DNA from: JAZNOL01 sp045580815
GTDB taxonomy: Bacteria > Bacillota > Clostridia > RUG12999
Reading direction: 5' to 3'
NCBI GenBank assembly: GCA_045580815.1
Contig: JAZNOL010000042.1
Span: 1 to 35,014, forward strand
Length of the DNA stretch: 35,014 nucleotides
Shown here: piece after piece, positions 23,300-29,890 of the stretch
Numbering within the stretch: the stretch's first letter is position 1
Layout: each line of letters opens with the position of its first letter
Translations under genes and position numbers: made by a program
Notes under the pieces: model-generated
What the model saw: the letters and a program-made list of their open reading frames with translations, nothing else
What the model was told of the DNA's origin: nothing
Database searches by the model: none

Positions 23300-23783
23300 C
23301 AAAACCTCCTCCTTTCAGTGAAGATTTAAGCATTTCACGTCCGCGGTGAAGCTGTGATTTTACGGTGGATTCTTTTGTTTCAAGGTATTTAGCTATTTCT
23401 GCTACGGAAAGCTGTTCGTAATAAAAAAGATGAATGACTGCTCTGTATTTTTGGGGAAGTGCCTGTACAGCGTAATACACATCACTTTTTTCGGGACTGT
23501 CAAAAGGAATATCCTCCGTAAGAGGCACAGTTTTTTTTGCCCATGCGTTTAAGAATAAACTTTTGCTACAGTTTATAGTTACACGTATGAGCCATGCTTT
23601 TATGTGTTCATCGGTTTCAAATTTGGTATCGGTTTTTAAAAACCGCATAAACACGTCCTGAGCAACATCGTCAGCGGCGTGTCTGTCTTTAGTCTGACTG
23701 AGTGCAAGCTTGCAAACCATGTTGAAATATTTTTCAATTATTTCTTCTTTGGAAGCAGTAAAGCAGTCGGTTAAATTATTCAA
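23289..23783 (-). CDS. ECF RNA polymerase sigma factor (sigma-70 family)
   Basis: About 164 aa. Sigma-2 region: IIEKYFNMVCKLALSQTKDRHAADDVAQDVFMRFL...HIKAWLIRVTINCSKSL. Sigma-4 region with helix-turn-helix: ALPQKYRAVIHLFYYEQLSVAEIAKYLETKESTVKSQLHRGREMLKSSL. Sigma-3 is absent, as in all ECF factors. The start is placed at TTG 23783 because GAGGAGGAG lies 6 nt upstream; the upstream in-frame extension to 23864 is not typical of the family. The gene overlaps the anti-sigma gene, the usual coupling. A candidate self-regulated promoter lies at 23806-23835. Confidence 0.92.
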   Translation of the reverse strand: MNNLTDCFTASKEEIIEKYFNMVCKLALSQTKDRHAADDVAQDVFMRFLKTDTKFETDEHIKAWLIRVTINCSKSLFLNAWAKKTVPLTEDIPFDSPEKSDVYYAVQALPQKYRAVIHLFYYEQLSVAEIAKYLETKESTVKSQLHRGREMLKSSLKGGGFDEV

Positions 23784-23805
23784 CTGCTTCTCCTCCTCTC
23801 GTATA

Positions 23806-23835
23806 TAATACTTTTTAAAACACCAAAAGGTTGCA
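23806..23835 (-). promoter_or_regulatory. Candidate ECF-type autoregulated promoter
   Basis: Minus strand TGCAACC (23829-23835), 17 bp, GTATTA (23806-23811), about 20 bp before the ribosome binding site. An AAC-containing -35 element followed by a short T-run is typical of ECF promoters in Firmicutes. There is no good housekeeping -35 at this position. Confidence 0.5.
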
Positions 23836-24004
23836 TTAAATTTTATTAATTTTAAGTTTATCATAAAACATTATTAAAATCAACAGTTTTCGGACAGATA
23901 AAAAAACTGTCACACAATTGTAATCTTGATTTCTGTATTAATATAAATTTTTAAAGATATTTTATAAAAAATTGCAAAAAATTTAAGAATGTGTCAATTT
24001 ACTC

Positions 24005-24033
24005 TTTACAAACCGAATTTTTTGTGTTATAAT
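24005..24033 (+). promoter_or_regulatory. Promoter of candidate small RNA
   Basis: TTTACA (24005-24010), 17 bp, TATAAT (24028-24033). Predicted transcription start near 24040. No coding gene follows at a sensible distance. Confidence 0.7.
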
Positions 24034-24039
24034 ATAGGC

Positions 24040-24160
24040 GATATAATTTGAATTTTGAAAGTTACTTGCGATGTAAGCGTCTTATTCCTCCCAAGAAATA
24101 TGTCTTACAAAGCATATTGGACGCCGAATGTTTCATGCGGGACATTCGGCTGATTTTTTA
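24040..24160 (+). ncRNA. Candidate structured small RNA of about 120 nt
   Basis: It runs from a consensus promoter to a clear terminator (GCCGAATGT / ACATTCGGC, 24123-24131 with 24142-24150, then TGATTTTTT). In between: hairpin TTAC/GTAA (24062-24065 with 24073-24076); hairpin AATATG/CATATT (24097-24102 with 24113-24118), whose loop holds CTTACA (24104-24109), complementary to TGTAAG (24072-24077), a possible pseudoknot; a long-range GCGTC/GACGC pairing (24077-24081 with 24120-24124); and an unpaired UCCUCCC stretch near 24086-24092 that could pair with Shine-Dalgarno sequences. I do not recognise it as 6S RNA, SRP RNA, tmRNA or a known riboswitch. Alternatively it is a riboswitch for a lost downstream gene. 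Confidence 0.55.
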
Positions 24161-24324
24161 AGAGATTAAAATATGAAAGTTTATGTTGAAACAGATGTTA
24201 GAATTGCCGGTTTCACTTTTGAAATTGTTTCTAAAGATTTAATAATAAATTTTTACCACAAGCATTTGAATGTGAAAAAAAGCAGACAGATATGGTGGAT
24301 TTTTACAAAATATAAATTTTGTGG

Positions 24325-24353
24325 TTGACTTTTTATTTTTACCATGATATAAT
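24325..24353 (+). promoter_or_regulatory. Promoter of the riboswitch-oadB transcript
   Basis: TTGACT (24325-24330), 17 bp, TATAAT (24348-24353); predicted start near 24360, about 25 nt before the aptamer. Confidence 0.8.
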
Positions 24354-24383
24354 ATATTGTAATAAATAAAGATAAATCGCTTA

Positions 24384-24506
24384 GAATAAGAGGGAGTAGC
24401 TGACGATATTCGTTACAATTGCGTCAATACGGCACAAAATGCCCGCTTTTGTATTAAACAGCAAGACTTTTATTGTGCATTTTTGTGTGCAGTAAAAGTC
24501 TTTTTT
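24384..24506 (+). promoter_or_regulatory. yybP-ykoY (manganese) riboswitch with overlapping terminator
   Basis: P1 is ATAAGAG (24386-24392) pairing with CTTTTAT (24467-24473). Within P1 are the conserved strands GGGAGTAGC (24392-24400) and CAGCAAGAC (24460-24467), the hallmark pair of yybP-ykoY. A middle helix GGCA/TGCC flanked by CGCTTTTGTATT corresponds to the conserved L3 region CGGCUUUGUUG of known members. The 3' strand of P1 also forms the 5' arm of a terminator (AAGACTTTTA 24463-24472 with TAAAAGTCTT 24493-24502, then TTTTTATTTT). Metal binding would stabilise P1 and prevent termination, so it is an ON switch. The class senses Mn2+ (established for the family). The controlled gene is the OadB homologue. 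Confidence 0.82.
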
Positions 24507-24551
24507 ATTTTGCGATATATCAATAAACAGAAAAGAAAGGAAAATGAAAAA

Positions 24552-25646
24552 ATGGATGTACTTTTAAAAAATGCACTTGCCCTTGCTGATAACTGGCAGA
24601 TGATTATCATGTGGGCGATTGGCGGAATACTTATTTATCTCGCTATAAAAAAAGACATGGAGCCTACACTGCTTCTACCAATGGGCTTTGGTGCAATTTT
24701 GGTTAACCTGCCTCATTCGGGCGCAGTTGAAACGCTTACAACTCTTTTTAATGCCGGCATTTCAAACGAGCTGTTTCCGCTGATTTTGTTCATCGGTATC
24801 GGTGCAATGATAGACTTTGGTCCCTTGCTTTCTAACCCAAAACTTATGATTTTTGGTGCAGCGGCACAGTTTGGTATTTTCTTCACACTCTGCCTTGCAT
24901 CGCTGTTCTTCGATATGAATGATGCCGGTTCAATTGCAATTATCGGTGCGGCAGACGGTCCCACATCAATCGTAGTTGCTCAGGCTCTTGAGTCAAAGTA
25001 TGTAGGAGCAATCATGGTTGCGGCATATTCCTACATGGCGCTTGTGCCCATTATTCAGCCACCGGTTATTAAACTGCTTACAACAAAAAAAGAACGTATG
25101 ATTCGTATGCCCTACGAACAGAAAAGCGTTTCAAAAACCACAAGAATACTTTTCCCGATTATTATTACCGTTGTTGGCGGAATTTTTGCACCCGAATCGG
25201 TTTCGCTTATCGGCTTTTTAATGTTCGGTAACCTTATCCGTGAATGTGGCGTGCTCAATTCTCTTTCGGAAACAGCACAAAAGGTTCTTGCAAATCTTAT
25301 CACAATTTTCCTTGGCATTACAATTGCACTGCGTATGCAGGCATCGGAATTTCTGCAACCCGAAACTCTGCTTATTTTAGGTCTCGGACTGTTTGCATTT
25401 ATTTTCGACACAGCCGGCGGCGTGCTGTTTGCAAAGGTTATCAACCTTTTCTCAAAAAAGAAAATCAATCCCATGATTGGTGCGGCAGGTATTTCGGCGT
25501 TCCCCATGTCGGGACGTGTTGTGCATAAAATGGCAATTGCCGAAGACCCTCAAAATTTCCTGCTTATGCACTCAACAGGCGTTAATGTTTCGGGACAGAT
25601 TGCCTCTGTTATTGCAGGCGGTATGATACTCAGTCTGCTTGGCTGA
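24552..25646 (+). CDS. Sodium ion-translocating decarboxylase beta subunit (OadB/GcdB family)
   Basis: 364 aa, multi-spanning membrane protein. Family motifs: AADGPTSIVV (Asp135, the conserved ion-site Asp of OadB) and INPMIGAAGISAFPMSGRVVHK, where N306, G310, S315 and R322 match the Klebsiella OadB residues N373, G377, S382 and R389 implicated in Na+ transport. In its usual setting it couples decarboxylation of carboxybiotin to Na+ export. ATG 24552 is chosen; the longer frame from 24483 would run through the riboswitch terminator. A small OadG-like gene follows, but no carboxyltransferase (alpha) or biotin carrier gene is nearby. It is controlled by the yybP-ykoY riboswitch, which points to manganese-dependent expression. 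Confidence 0.9.
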   Translation: MDVLLKNALALADNWQMIIMWAIGGILIYLAIKKDMEPTLLLPMGFGAILVNLPHSGAVETLTTLFNAGISNELFPLILFIGIGAMIDFGPLLSNPKLMIFGAAAQFGIFFTLCLASLFFDMNDAGSIAIIGAADGPTSIVVAQALESKYVGAIMVAAYSYMALVPIIQPPVIKLLTTKKERMIRMPYEQKSVSKTTRILFPIIITVVGGIFAPESVSLIGFLMFGNLIRECGVLNSLSETAQKVLANLITIFLGITIALRMQASEFLQPETLLILGLGLFAFIFDTAGGVLFAKVINLFSKKKINPMIGAAGISAFPMSGRVVHKMAIAEDPQNFLLMHSTGVNVSGQIASVIAGGMILSLLG

Positions 25647-25667
25647 TTTTAAAAGAAAGGTGATTTT

Positions 25668-25835
25668 ATGAATAATATACTTGATGCAATTAAAAATATA
25701 AATATCAATACCGAAAATCTCATGAATGCGTTGCCGATTGCAGGGCAGGGGATGCTGGGAATTTTTGTTGTAATTGCAATTATAATGCTTTCGGTATTTT
25801 TACTAAATTTCTTTTCAAAACCTGCAAATAAATAA
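25668..25835 (+). CDS. 55-aa OadG-like single-span membrane peptide
   Basis: This short frame begins 21 bp after oadB with AAAGG 7 nt before ATG. It encodes an Asn/Ile-rich N terminus (MNNILDAIKNININTEN), then LPIAGQGMLGIFVVIAIIML, one transmembrane helix, and ends FFSKPANK. The GQGMLGIFVVI pattern resembles the helix of gamma subunits of sodium-pump decarboxylases (OadG/MmdD type), which anchor the alpha subunit on beta; the usual Zn-binding cytosolic tail is missing. A perfect terminator follows 2 bp later, so oadB and this gene form the whole operon. The identification is by position and helix pattern. Confidence 0.75.
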   Translation: MNNILDAIKNININTENLMNALPIAGQGMLGIFVVIAIIMLSVFLLNFFSKPANK

Positions 25836-25837
25836 TT

Positions 25838-25879
25838 AAAAGCGGCTGTAGCAAGAATTGTTTTGCTACAGCCGCTTTT
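25838..25879 (+). terminator. Terminator of the oadB operon
   Basis: A perfect 17-bp stem (25838-25854 with 25863-25879), AAAAGCGGCTGTAGCAA and its complement, 8-nt loop, ending in TTTT. Confidence 0.9.
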
Positions 25880-25916
25880 GGGTAAAATAAAAATAGCACT
25901 AAATAGACAAACTAAA

Positions 25917-25996
25917 GTCGGGCAAGTCTTAAAAAGCCTTGCCCGACAATACTCGACGGCATGCACGATAGTGTGAGAGGAAAATTAATCTCTCCC
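25917..25996 (-). terminator. Hairpins downstream of mreB, probable terminator
   Basis: GTCGGGCAAG/CTTGCCCGAC (25917-25926 with 25938-25947), a 10-bp stem followed on the minus strand by a short T-rich stretch. A second weaker hairpin, GAGAG/CTCTC, lies near 25973-25996. Together they fill the gap between two convergent operons. Confidence 0.55.
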
Positions 25997-26010
25997 TACT
26001 CAATTATTAA

Positions 26011-27048
26011 TTAGTAAATAAGTTTTTTCTTTACTGTGTCGTCATGAAGTTTATTGATATATTCAAGTGCTTTACCCGTACCGATTGCCACGCATGAAAT
26101 TGCATTTTCTGCAACGTGCACCGGAATACCTGTGCGTTTTTCAAGCAGAGTATCAAGACCGCTCATAAGTCCGCCGCCACCTGTTAAGTAAATACCGTTT
26201 TGGCTGATGTCGCCCACAAGCTCGGGAAGTGTGCGTTCAAGCACACTGTGAACAGCATCGGCAATTTCCATTGCTGTTTCAATAAGTGCTTCTGCAAGCT
26301 CGGTAGAGTTGATTGTGATTGTTTTGGGAAGTCCTGTAACAAGGCATCTTCCGCGGATTTCAGAATACATGGTTTCGCTTCTGGGTACAACGCAGCCTAT
26401 TGCTATTTTAAGCTCTTCTGCGGTTCTTTCGCCAATGAGCAAACTGTATTTTTTTCTTACATATTTAACGATAGCTTCGTCAAATTTATCACCGGCAACC
26501 TTGATTGAGGTCTGTTCAACCATACCGTCAAGAGAAATAACAGCAATATCACTTGTACCGCCACCGATATCAACAACCATGTTACCGCAGGGCTGTGTAA
26601 TATCTATACCTGCACCTATAGCAGCTGCAATGGGCTCTTCAATAATACGTACCTTGGATGCTCCTGCCTGCATTGTTGCGTCAATAACAGCGCGTTTTTC
26701 AACTTCTGTTACACCGCTGGGTACGCAAACAATAACCCTCGGTCCGATAAGACGGGGTTTAACAGCCGCACGTATAAAATCACGAAGCATTTTTGCAGTA
26801 AGGTCGTAATCGGAAATAACACCGTCACTTAACGGACGCACTGCAACAATACTGCCCGGAGTTCTGCCGAGCATACGCTGTGCCTGGTAACCTACAGCAA
26901 GTGATTCGTTTGTAACGGTGTTTACAGCAACAACCGATGGCTCCTGCAAAACAACACCTTTACCCTTTACATATACAAGCACGGACGATGTACCAAGGTC
27001 GATACCAACATCCTGAATATAATTAAATTTTTTAAACAGATTGAACAT
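26011..27048 (-). CDS. mreB: Rod shape-determining protein, MreB/Mbl actin homologue
   Basis: 345 aa, normal MreB length. Actin-fold nucleotide motifs: VGIDLGTSSVLVYVKGKG (phosphate 1), VVDIGGGTSDIAVISLDG (phosphate 2), and GIYLTGGGGLMSGLD (adenosine). It polymerises under the membrane and guides lateral wall synthesis. The start is ATG 27048 with AAAGGAG 9 nt upstream; the extended frame to 27084 overlaps the palindrome and box. It stands alone here without mreC/mreD, which favours a paralogue of the Mbl/MreBH kind. The promoter is TTGCTT-17-TACAAT. Confidence 0.93.
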   Translation of the reverse strand: MFNLFKKFNYIQDVGIDLGTSSVLVYVKGKGVVLQEPSVVAVNTVTNESLAVGYQAQRMLGRTPGSIVAVRPLSDGVISDYDLTAKMLRDFIRAAVKPRLIGPRVIVCVPSGVTEVEKRAVIDATMQAGASKVRIIEEPIAAAIGAGIDITQPCGNMVVDIGGGTSDIAVISLDGMVEQTSIKVAGDKFDEAIVKYVRKKYSLLIGERTAEELKIAIGCVVPRSETMYSEIRGRCLVTGLPKTITINSTELAEALIETAMEIADAVHSVLERTLPELVGDISQNGIYLTGGGGLMSGLDTLLEKRTGIPVHVAENAISCVAIGTGKALEYINKLHDDTVKKKLIY

Positions 27049-27076
27049 GAAATCAATCTCCTTTATATCAAAAAAT

Positions 27077-27120
27077 TTGTACACTATTTCTATTGTACAA
27101 CATTTTTAGCCAAAAAGCAA
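27077..27120 (-). promoter_or_regulatory. mreB promoter with palindrome over the -10 box
   Basis: Minus strand TTGCTT (27115-27120), 17 bp, TACAAT (27092-27097). The palindrome arms TTGTACA/TGTACAA (27077-27083 with 27094-27100) start within the -10 and extend past the likely start point. This is a plausible repressor site. Confidence 0.6.
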
Positions 27121-27156
27121 GTATTTTTGCAAAAATTATTAAAATTATCAAAAAAA

Positions 27157-27182
27157 GCGATGCCAAAGTGTGTTGGCATCGC
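27157..27182 (-). terminator. Terminator of the hom-lysC-coaX-S component operon
   Basis: A 10-bp perfect stem GCGATGCCAA/TTGGCATCGC with a 6-nt loop and seven T on the minus strand, 17 bp beyond the S-component stop. Confidence 0.85.
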
Positions 27183-27198
27183 ATATTTTTACTGATTT

Positions 27199-27804
27199 TT
27201 ATTTTTTTCTGATGGCAATAAGACGTACTATAATCGGGCTTAAAACAAGGTTTGTCAGAAGCTCGAATATAAAGTTTCCGCCAACAAGAACGAAAATCAT
27301 ATATTTTGCAACATCTGTGCCCAAATCAGCCGCCTGTGTCCATCCTGCAATTGTTTCCATAAAGAAAAGCAGACAACCTATAAGGAAAACACCTGTGTTT
27401 ATAACAGGGCAAGCAATTGTTGATGCAATAACTGCAAAATATCTGCCGTTTTTTTCGGATACTTTGCTCAAAAGCTTTGAGGCAAGCTCATACGCAAGTG
27501 CCGCAATATAACCGCAGGCAACGCCTTTAACAAGCACCGTAATAATTGTGCCGGGGACGTTTACTGCCAGAAATGCCGCTGCATCTCCGCTTGCCAGTAC
27601 AACTATGCCGAAAACAAGGCCAAGCCACGCCGCTATTGCTTTTCCGCAGGTTGCTGCACCGATAACAATCGGAATCAGCACCAAAGAAATTGAAAAAGGT
27701 CCGAAGCGGACAAAGCTGCCCATGAATTGAAGCACAATAACCAAAGCGGTAAGTATTGCACCCAGCACCAGTTTTTCTGTTGACATTTTTCTTGTGTTTG
27801 CCAT
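27199..27804 (-). CDS. ECF transporter S component, probably for pantothenate
   Basis: 201 aa with about five to six hydrophobic helices: LVLGAILTALVIVLQFMGSF, FSISLVLIPIVIGAATCG, AAWLGLVFGIVVLASG, TIITVLVKGVACGYIAALAY and FAVIASTIACPVINTGVFLIG. The pattern is that of energy-coupling-factor substrate-binding subunits, which borrow a shared EcfAAT module. ATG 27804 is chosen for its GGAGG box; the frame extends upstream to 27885 but without support. It lies 61 bp after coaX, which suggests that the substrate is pantothenate (PanT role) so that uptake and phosphorylation are linked. That substrate is an inference. Confidence 0.85.
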   Translation of the reverse strand: MANTRKMSTEKLVLGAILTALVIVLQFMGSFVRFGPFSISLVLIPIVIGAATCGKAIAAWLGLVFGIVVLASGDAAAFLAVNVPGTIITVLVKGVACGYIAALAYELASKLLSKVSEKNGRYFAVIASTIACPVINTGVFLIGCLLFFMETIAGWTQAADLGTDVAKYMIFVLVGGNFIFELLTNLVLSPIIVRLIAIRKK

Positions 27805-27865
27805 TAAAATTCCTCCTTGCTGTCGCTCGCTTTTGCGATGCAACGCATAAATTTTATTAAAACAG

Positions 27866-28633
27866 CTATTTGCTGTTTTTAGCATAAATAAGGTTTAAGC
27901 CTTTGAGAACAAGATGGTCATCAGTTATAAATTTGTTTCTGCAATTTGGTATAATATCATTTGCTATACCGCCTGTGGCAATAAGTTTAAGCTTTGTTTT
28001 AAGCTCGGTTTCAAAACGCTCCACCATACCGTCTATCATCGATGCATTTCCAAAGATAACGCCCGATTTCATACAGTCAGTGGTGTTTTTGCCGATAACA
28101 GAGGGCGGTGCATCAAGGCTTATCTGCGGAAGCTGTGCCGTTCCGCTGGTGAGTGCCTTTACTGCAATTTCAACACCGGGAATAATGGAAACCCCGAGGA
28201 AAGCCCCGTTTTCATCAATTGCCATAATTTTTGTGGCGGTTCCCATATCGGCGATAAGTGCCGGTCCGCCGTAAATATTATGCGCCGCAACGCAGGCACA
28301 AATTAAGTCTGAACCGACCTGGCGCGGGTCATCAACAAGCATATTCATGCCGGTTTTTATTCCCGGACCTACCAGAATCGGCTCTACGCCGTAAACCTTT
28401 TTTACCGCATTTTTTATGGGCAGATTAAGTGGCGGAACAACCGATGAAATAATAACACCGTCAATACTGCCGGGGTTTATTTCGTTAAGAAGCAGTATGC
28501 TTTTTATTTTTGTGGCATACTCGTCAACTGTTTTGTGAGCGTTTGTTGAAATACGCGACACAAAAGAAAGTCTGTCGCCGTCAAATCCGCCGAGAACTAT
28601 ATTTGTGTTTCCTATATCAATTGCCAGAAGCAT
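27866..28633 (-). CDS. coaX: Type III pantothenate kinase
   Basis: 255 aa of the ASKHA fold. MLLAIDIGNTNIVLGGFDG is the phosphate 1 motif with catalytic Asp6; DPRQVGSDLICACVAAHN and ALIADMGTATKIMAID give the second acidic residue; VSIIPGVEIAVKAL and SGVIFGNASMIDGMV follow. It phosphorylates pantothenate in the first step of CoA synthesis and, as known for the family, needs a monovalent cation and resists feedback by CoA. It begins 20 bp after lysC. Confidence 0.95.
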   Translation of the reverse strand: MLLAIDIGNTNIVLGGFDGDRLSFVSRISTNAHKTVDEYATKIKSILLLNEINPGSIDGVIISSVVPPLNLPIKNAVKKVYGVEPILVGPGIKTGMNMLVDDPRQVGSDLICACVAAHNIYGGPALIADMGTATKIMAIDENGAFLGVSIIPGVEIAVKALTSGTAQLPQISLDAPPSVIGKNTTDCMKSGVIFGNASMIDGMVERFETELKTKLKLIATGGIANDIIPNCRNKFITDDHLVLKGLNLIYAKNSK

Positions 28634-28653
28634 ATTAACCGACTCCGTATTTA

Positions 28654-29859
28654 TCAGATGTGAAACTTATCGTGAATAGCAACAACAGCGCGTTCTGCAT
28701 CTTTCTGTGCAACAAGAACAGAAACTTTGATTTCGGAAGTTGAAATCATATTGATGTTTATAGATGCATCTGCAAGAGCTTCAAACATTTTTGATGCAAC
28801 GCCGGGGTTGTTCACCATGCCTGCACCAACGATTGAAACCTTTGAAACCTCTGTTGAGGATTCAATTTTTGCAAAACCGATTGTATCTTTGTGCTCATTG
28901 AGAATAGCAACAGCACGTTCTGCGTTGCCTTCTGTAACAGTAAAGCTGATGTCTTTTGTGTTATCTCTGCCGATTGACTGCAAGATAATATCAACATTTA
29001 TACTGTGTTTTGCCAGAAGTGAGAAAATTTTGTAAGCAATGCCGGGGGCATCTGCCAGACCTATAAGAGCAATTCTTGCAACGTCGTTGTCACGTGCAAC
29101 ACCTTTAACCAACATTTTTTCCATATCTGAAACCTCCTTAACGATTGTGCCTTCCACACGGTTAAAGCTCGATTTAACCGCCAAATTTACATGATATTTT
29201 TTTGCCATTTCTACCGAACGGTTGTGAAGAACGTTTGCACCCAGACTTGCAAGCTCAAGCATTTCGTCATAAGAAACAACGTCCAGTTTTTTTGCATTTT
29301 TAACATAACGGGGATCGGCTGTATAAACGCCGTCAACGTCTGTATAAATTTCGCAAAGGTCAGCTTTAAGAGCTGCCGCAAGAGCAACTGCTGTTGTATC
29401 ACTGCCGCCTCTGCCGAGAGTTGTTATATCGTCATATTTGTTTATACCCTGGAAACCCGCAACAATAACTATACGGTTTTTGTCAAGTTCCATTTTAAGT
29501 CTTTCTGTGTCAACAGTTGAAATTCTTGCGTTTGAATAGTTGGCATCGGTTTTCATACCAACCTGCCAGCCGGTAAGTGAAACAACCGGGAAACCAAGTT
29601 TTTCAATTGCCATTGCAAGAAGTGAAATTGTTATCTGCTCACCTGTTGAAAGAAGCATATCCATTTCACGTTTTGATGCATTGGGATTGATTTCCGCCGC
29701 TTTTTCAATAAGATCGTCTGTTGTATCGCCCTGAGCCGAAACAACAACCACTACGGAATTGCCTTTTTTGTATTCCGTTGTTATACGGTCGGCAACGTTA
29801 AAAAGTTTTTCGGCATCGGCAACCGAGCTGCCACCGAATTTCTGAACTATAAGTGCCAT
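28654..29859 (-). CDS. lysC: Aspartate kinase
   Basis: 401 aa. The N-terminal amino acid kinase domain has VQKFGGSSVADAEKL (residues 5-19), GRGGSDTTAVALAAAL and YTDVDGVYTADPR; two C-terminal ACT domains lie around 265-401 (IALIGLADAPGIAYKIF, VSIVGAGMVNNPGVASKMF). It catalyses the first step from aspartate towards lysine, threonine and methionine, with feedback by ACT-bound amino acids. It follows hom by 31 bp. I saw no lysine riboswitch; the operon promoter is upstream of hom. Confidence 0.95.
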   Translation of the reverse strand: MALIVQKFGGSSVADAEKLFNVADRITTEYKKGNSVVVVVSAQGDTTDDLIEKAAEINPNASKREMDMLLSTGEQITISLLAMAIEKLGFPVVSLTGWQVGMKTDANYSNARISTVDTERLKMELDKNRIVIVAGFQGINKYDDITTLGRGGSDTTAVALAAALKADLCEIYTDVDGVYTADPRYVKNAKKLDVVSYDEMLELASLGANVLHNRSVEMAKKYHVNLAVKSSFNRVEGTIVKEVSDMEKMLVKGVARDNDVARIALIGLADAPGIAYKIFSLLAKHSINVDIILQSIGRDNTKDISFTVTEGNAERAVAILNEHKDTIGFAKIESSTEVSKVSIVGAGMVNNPGVASKMFEALADASININMISTSEIKVSVLVAQKDAERAVVAIHDKFHI

Positions 29860-29890
29860 TTATAAACATTCCTTTCTTTGTAATTACAAA

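Noticed and set aside
24173..24328. 51-codon plus-strand ORF (MKVYVETDVRIAGFTFEIVS...) after the candidate small RNA
   Set aside because: Weak ribosome binding site, AT-rich, no recognised family, and its end overlaps the -35 box of the riboswitch promoter. It could be a gene remnant but is not supported as a CDS.
24483..24551. N-terminal extension of the OadB reading frame
   Set aside because: It would start inside the riboswitch terminator loop; the family N terminus and ribosome binding site support ATG 24552.
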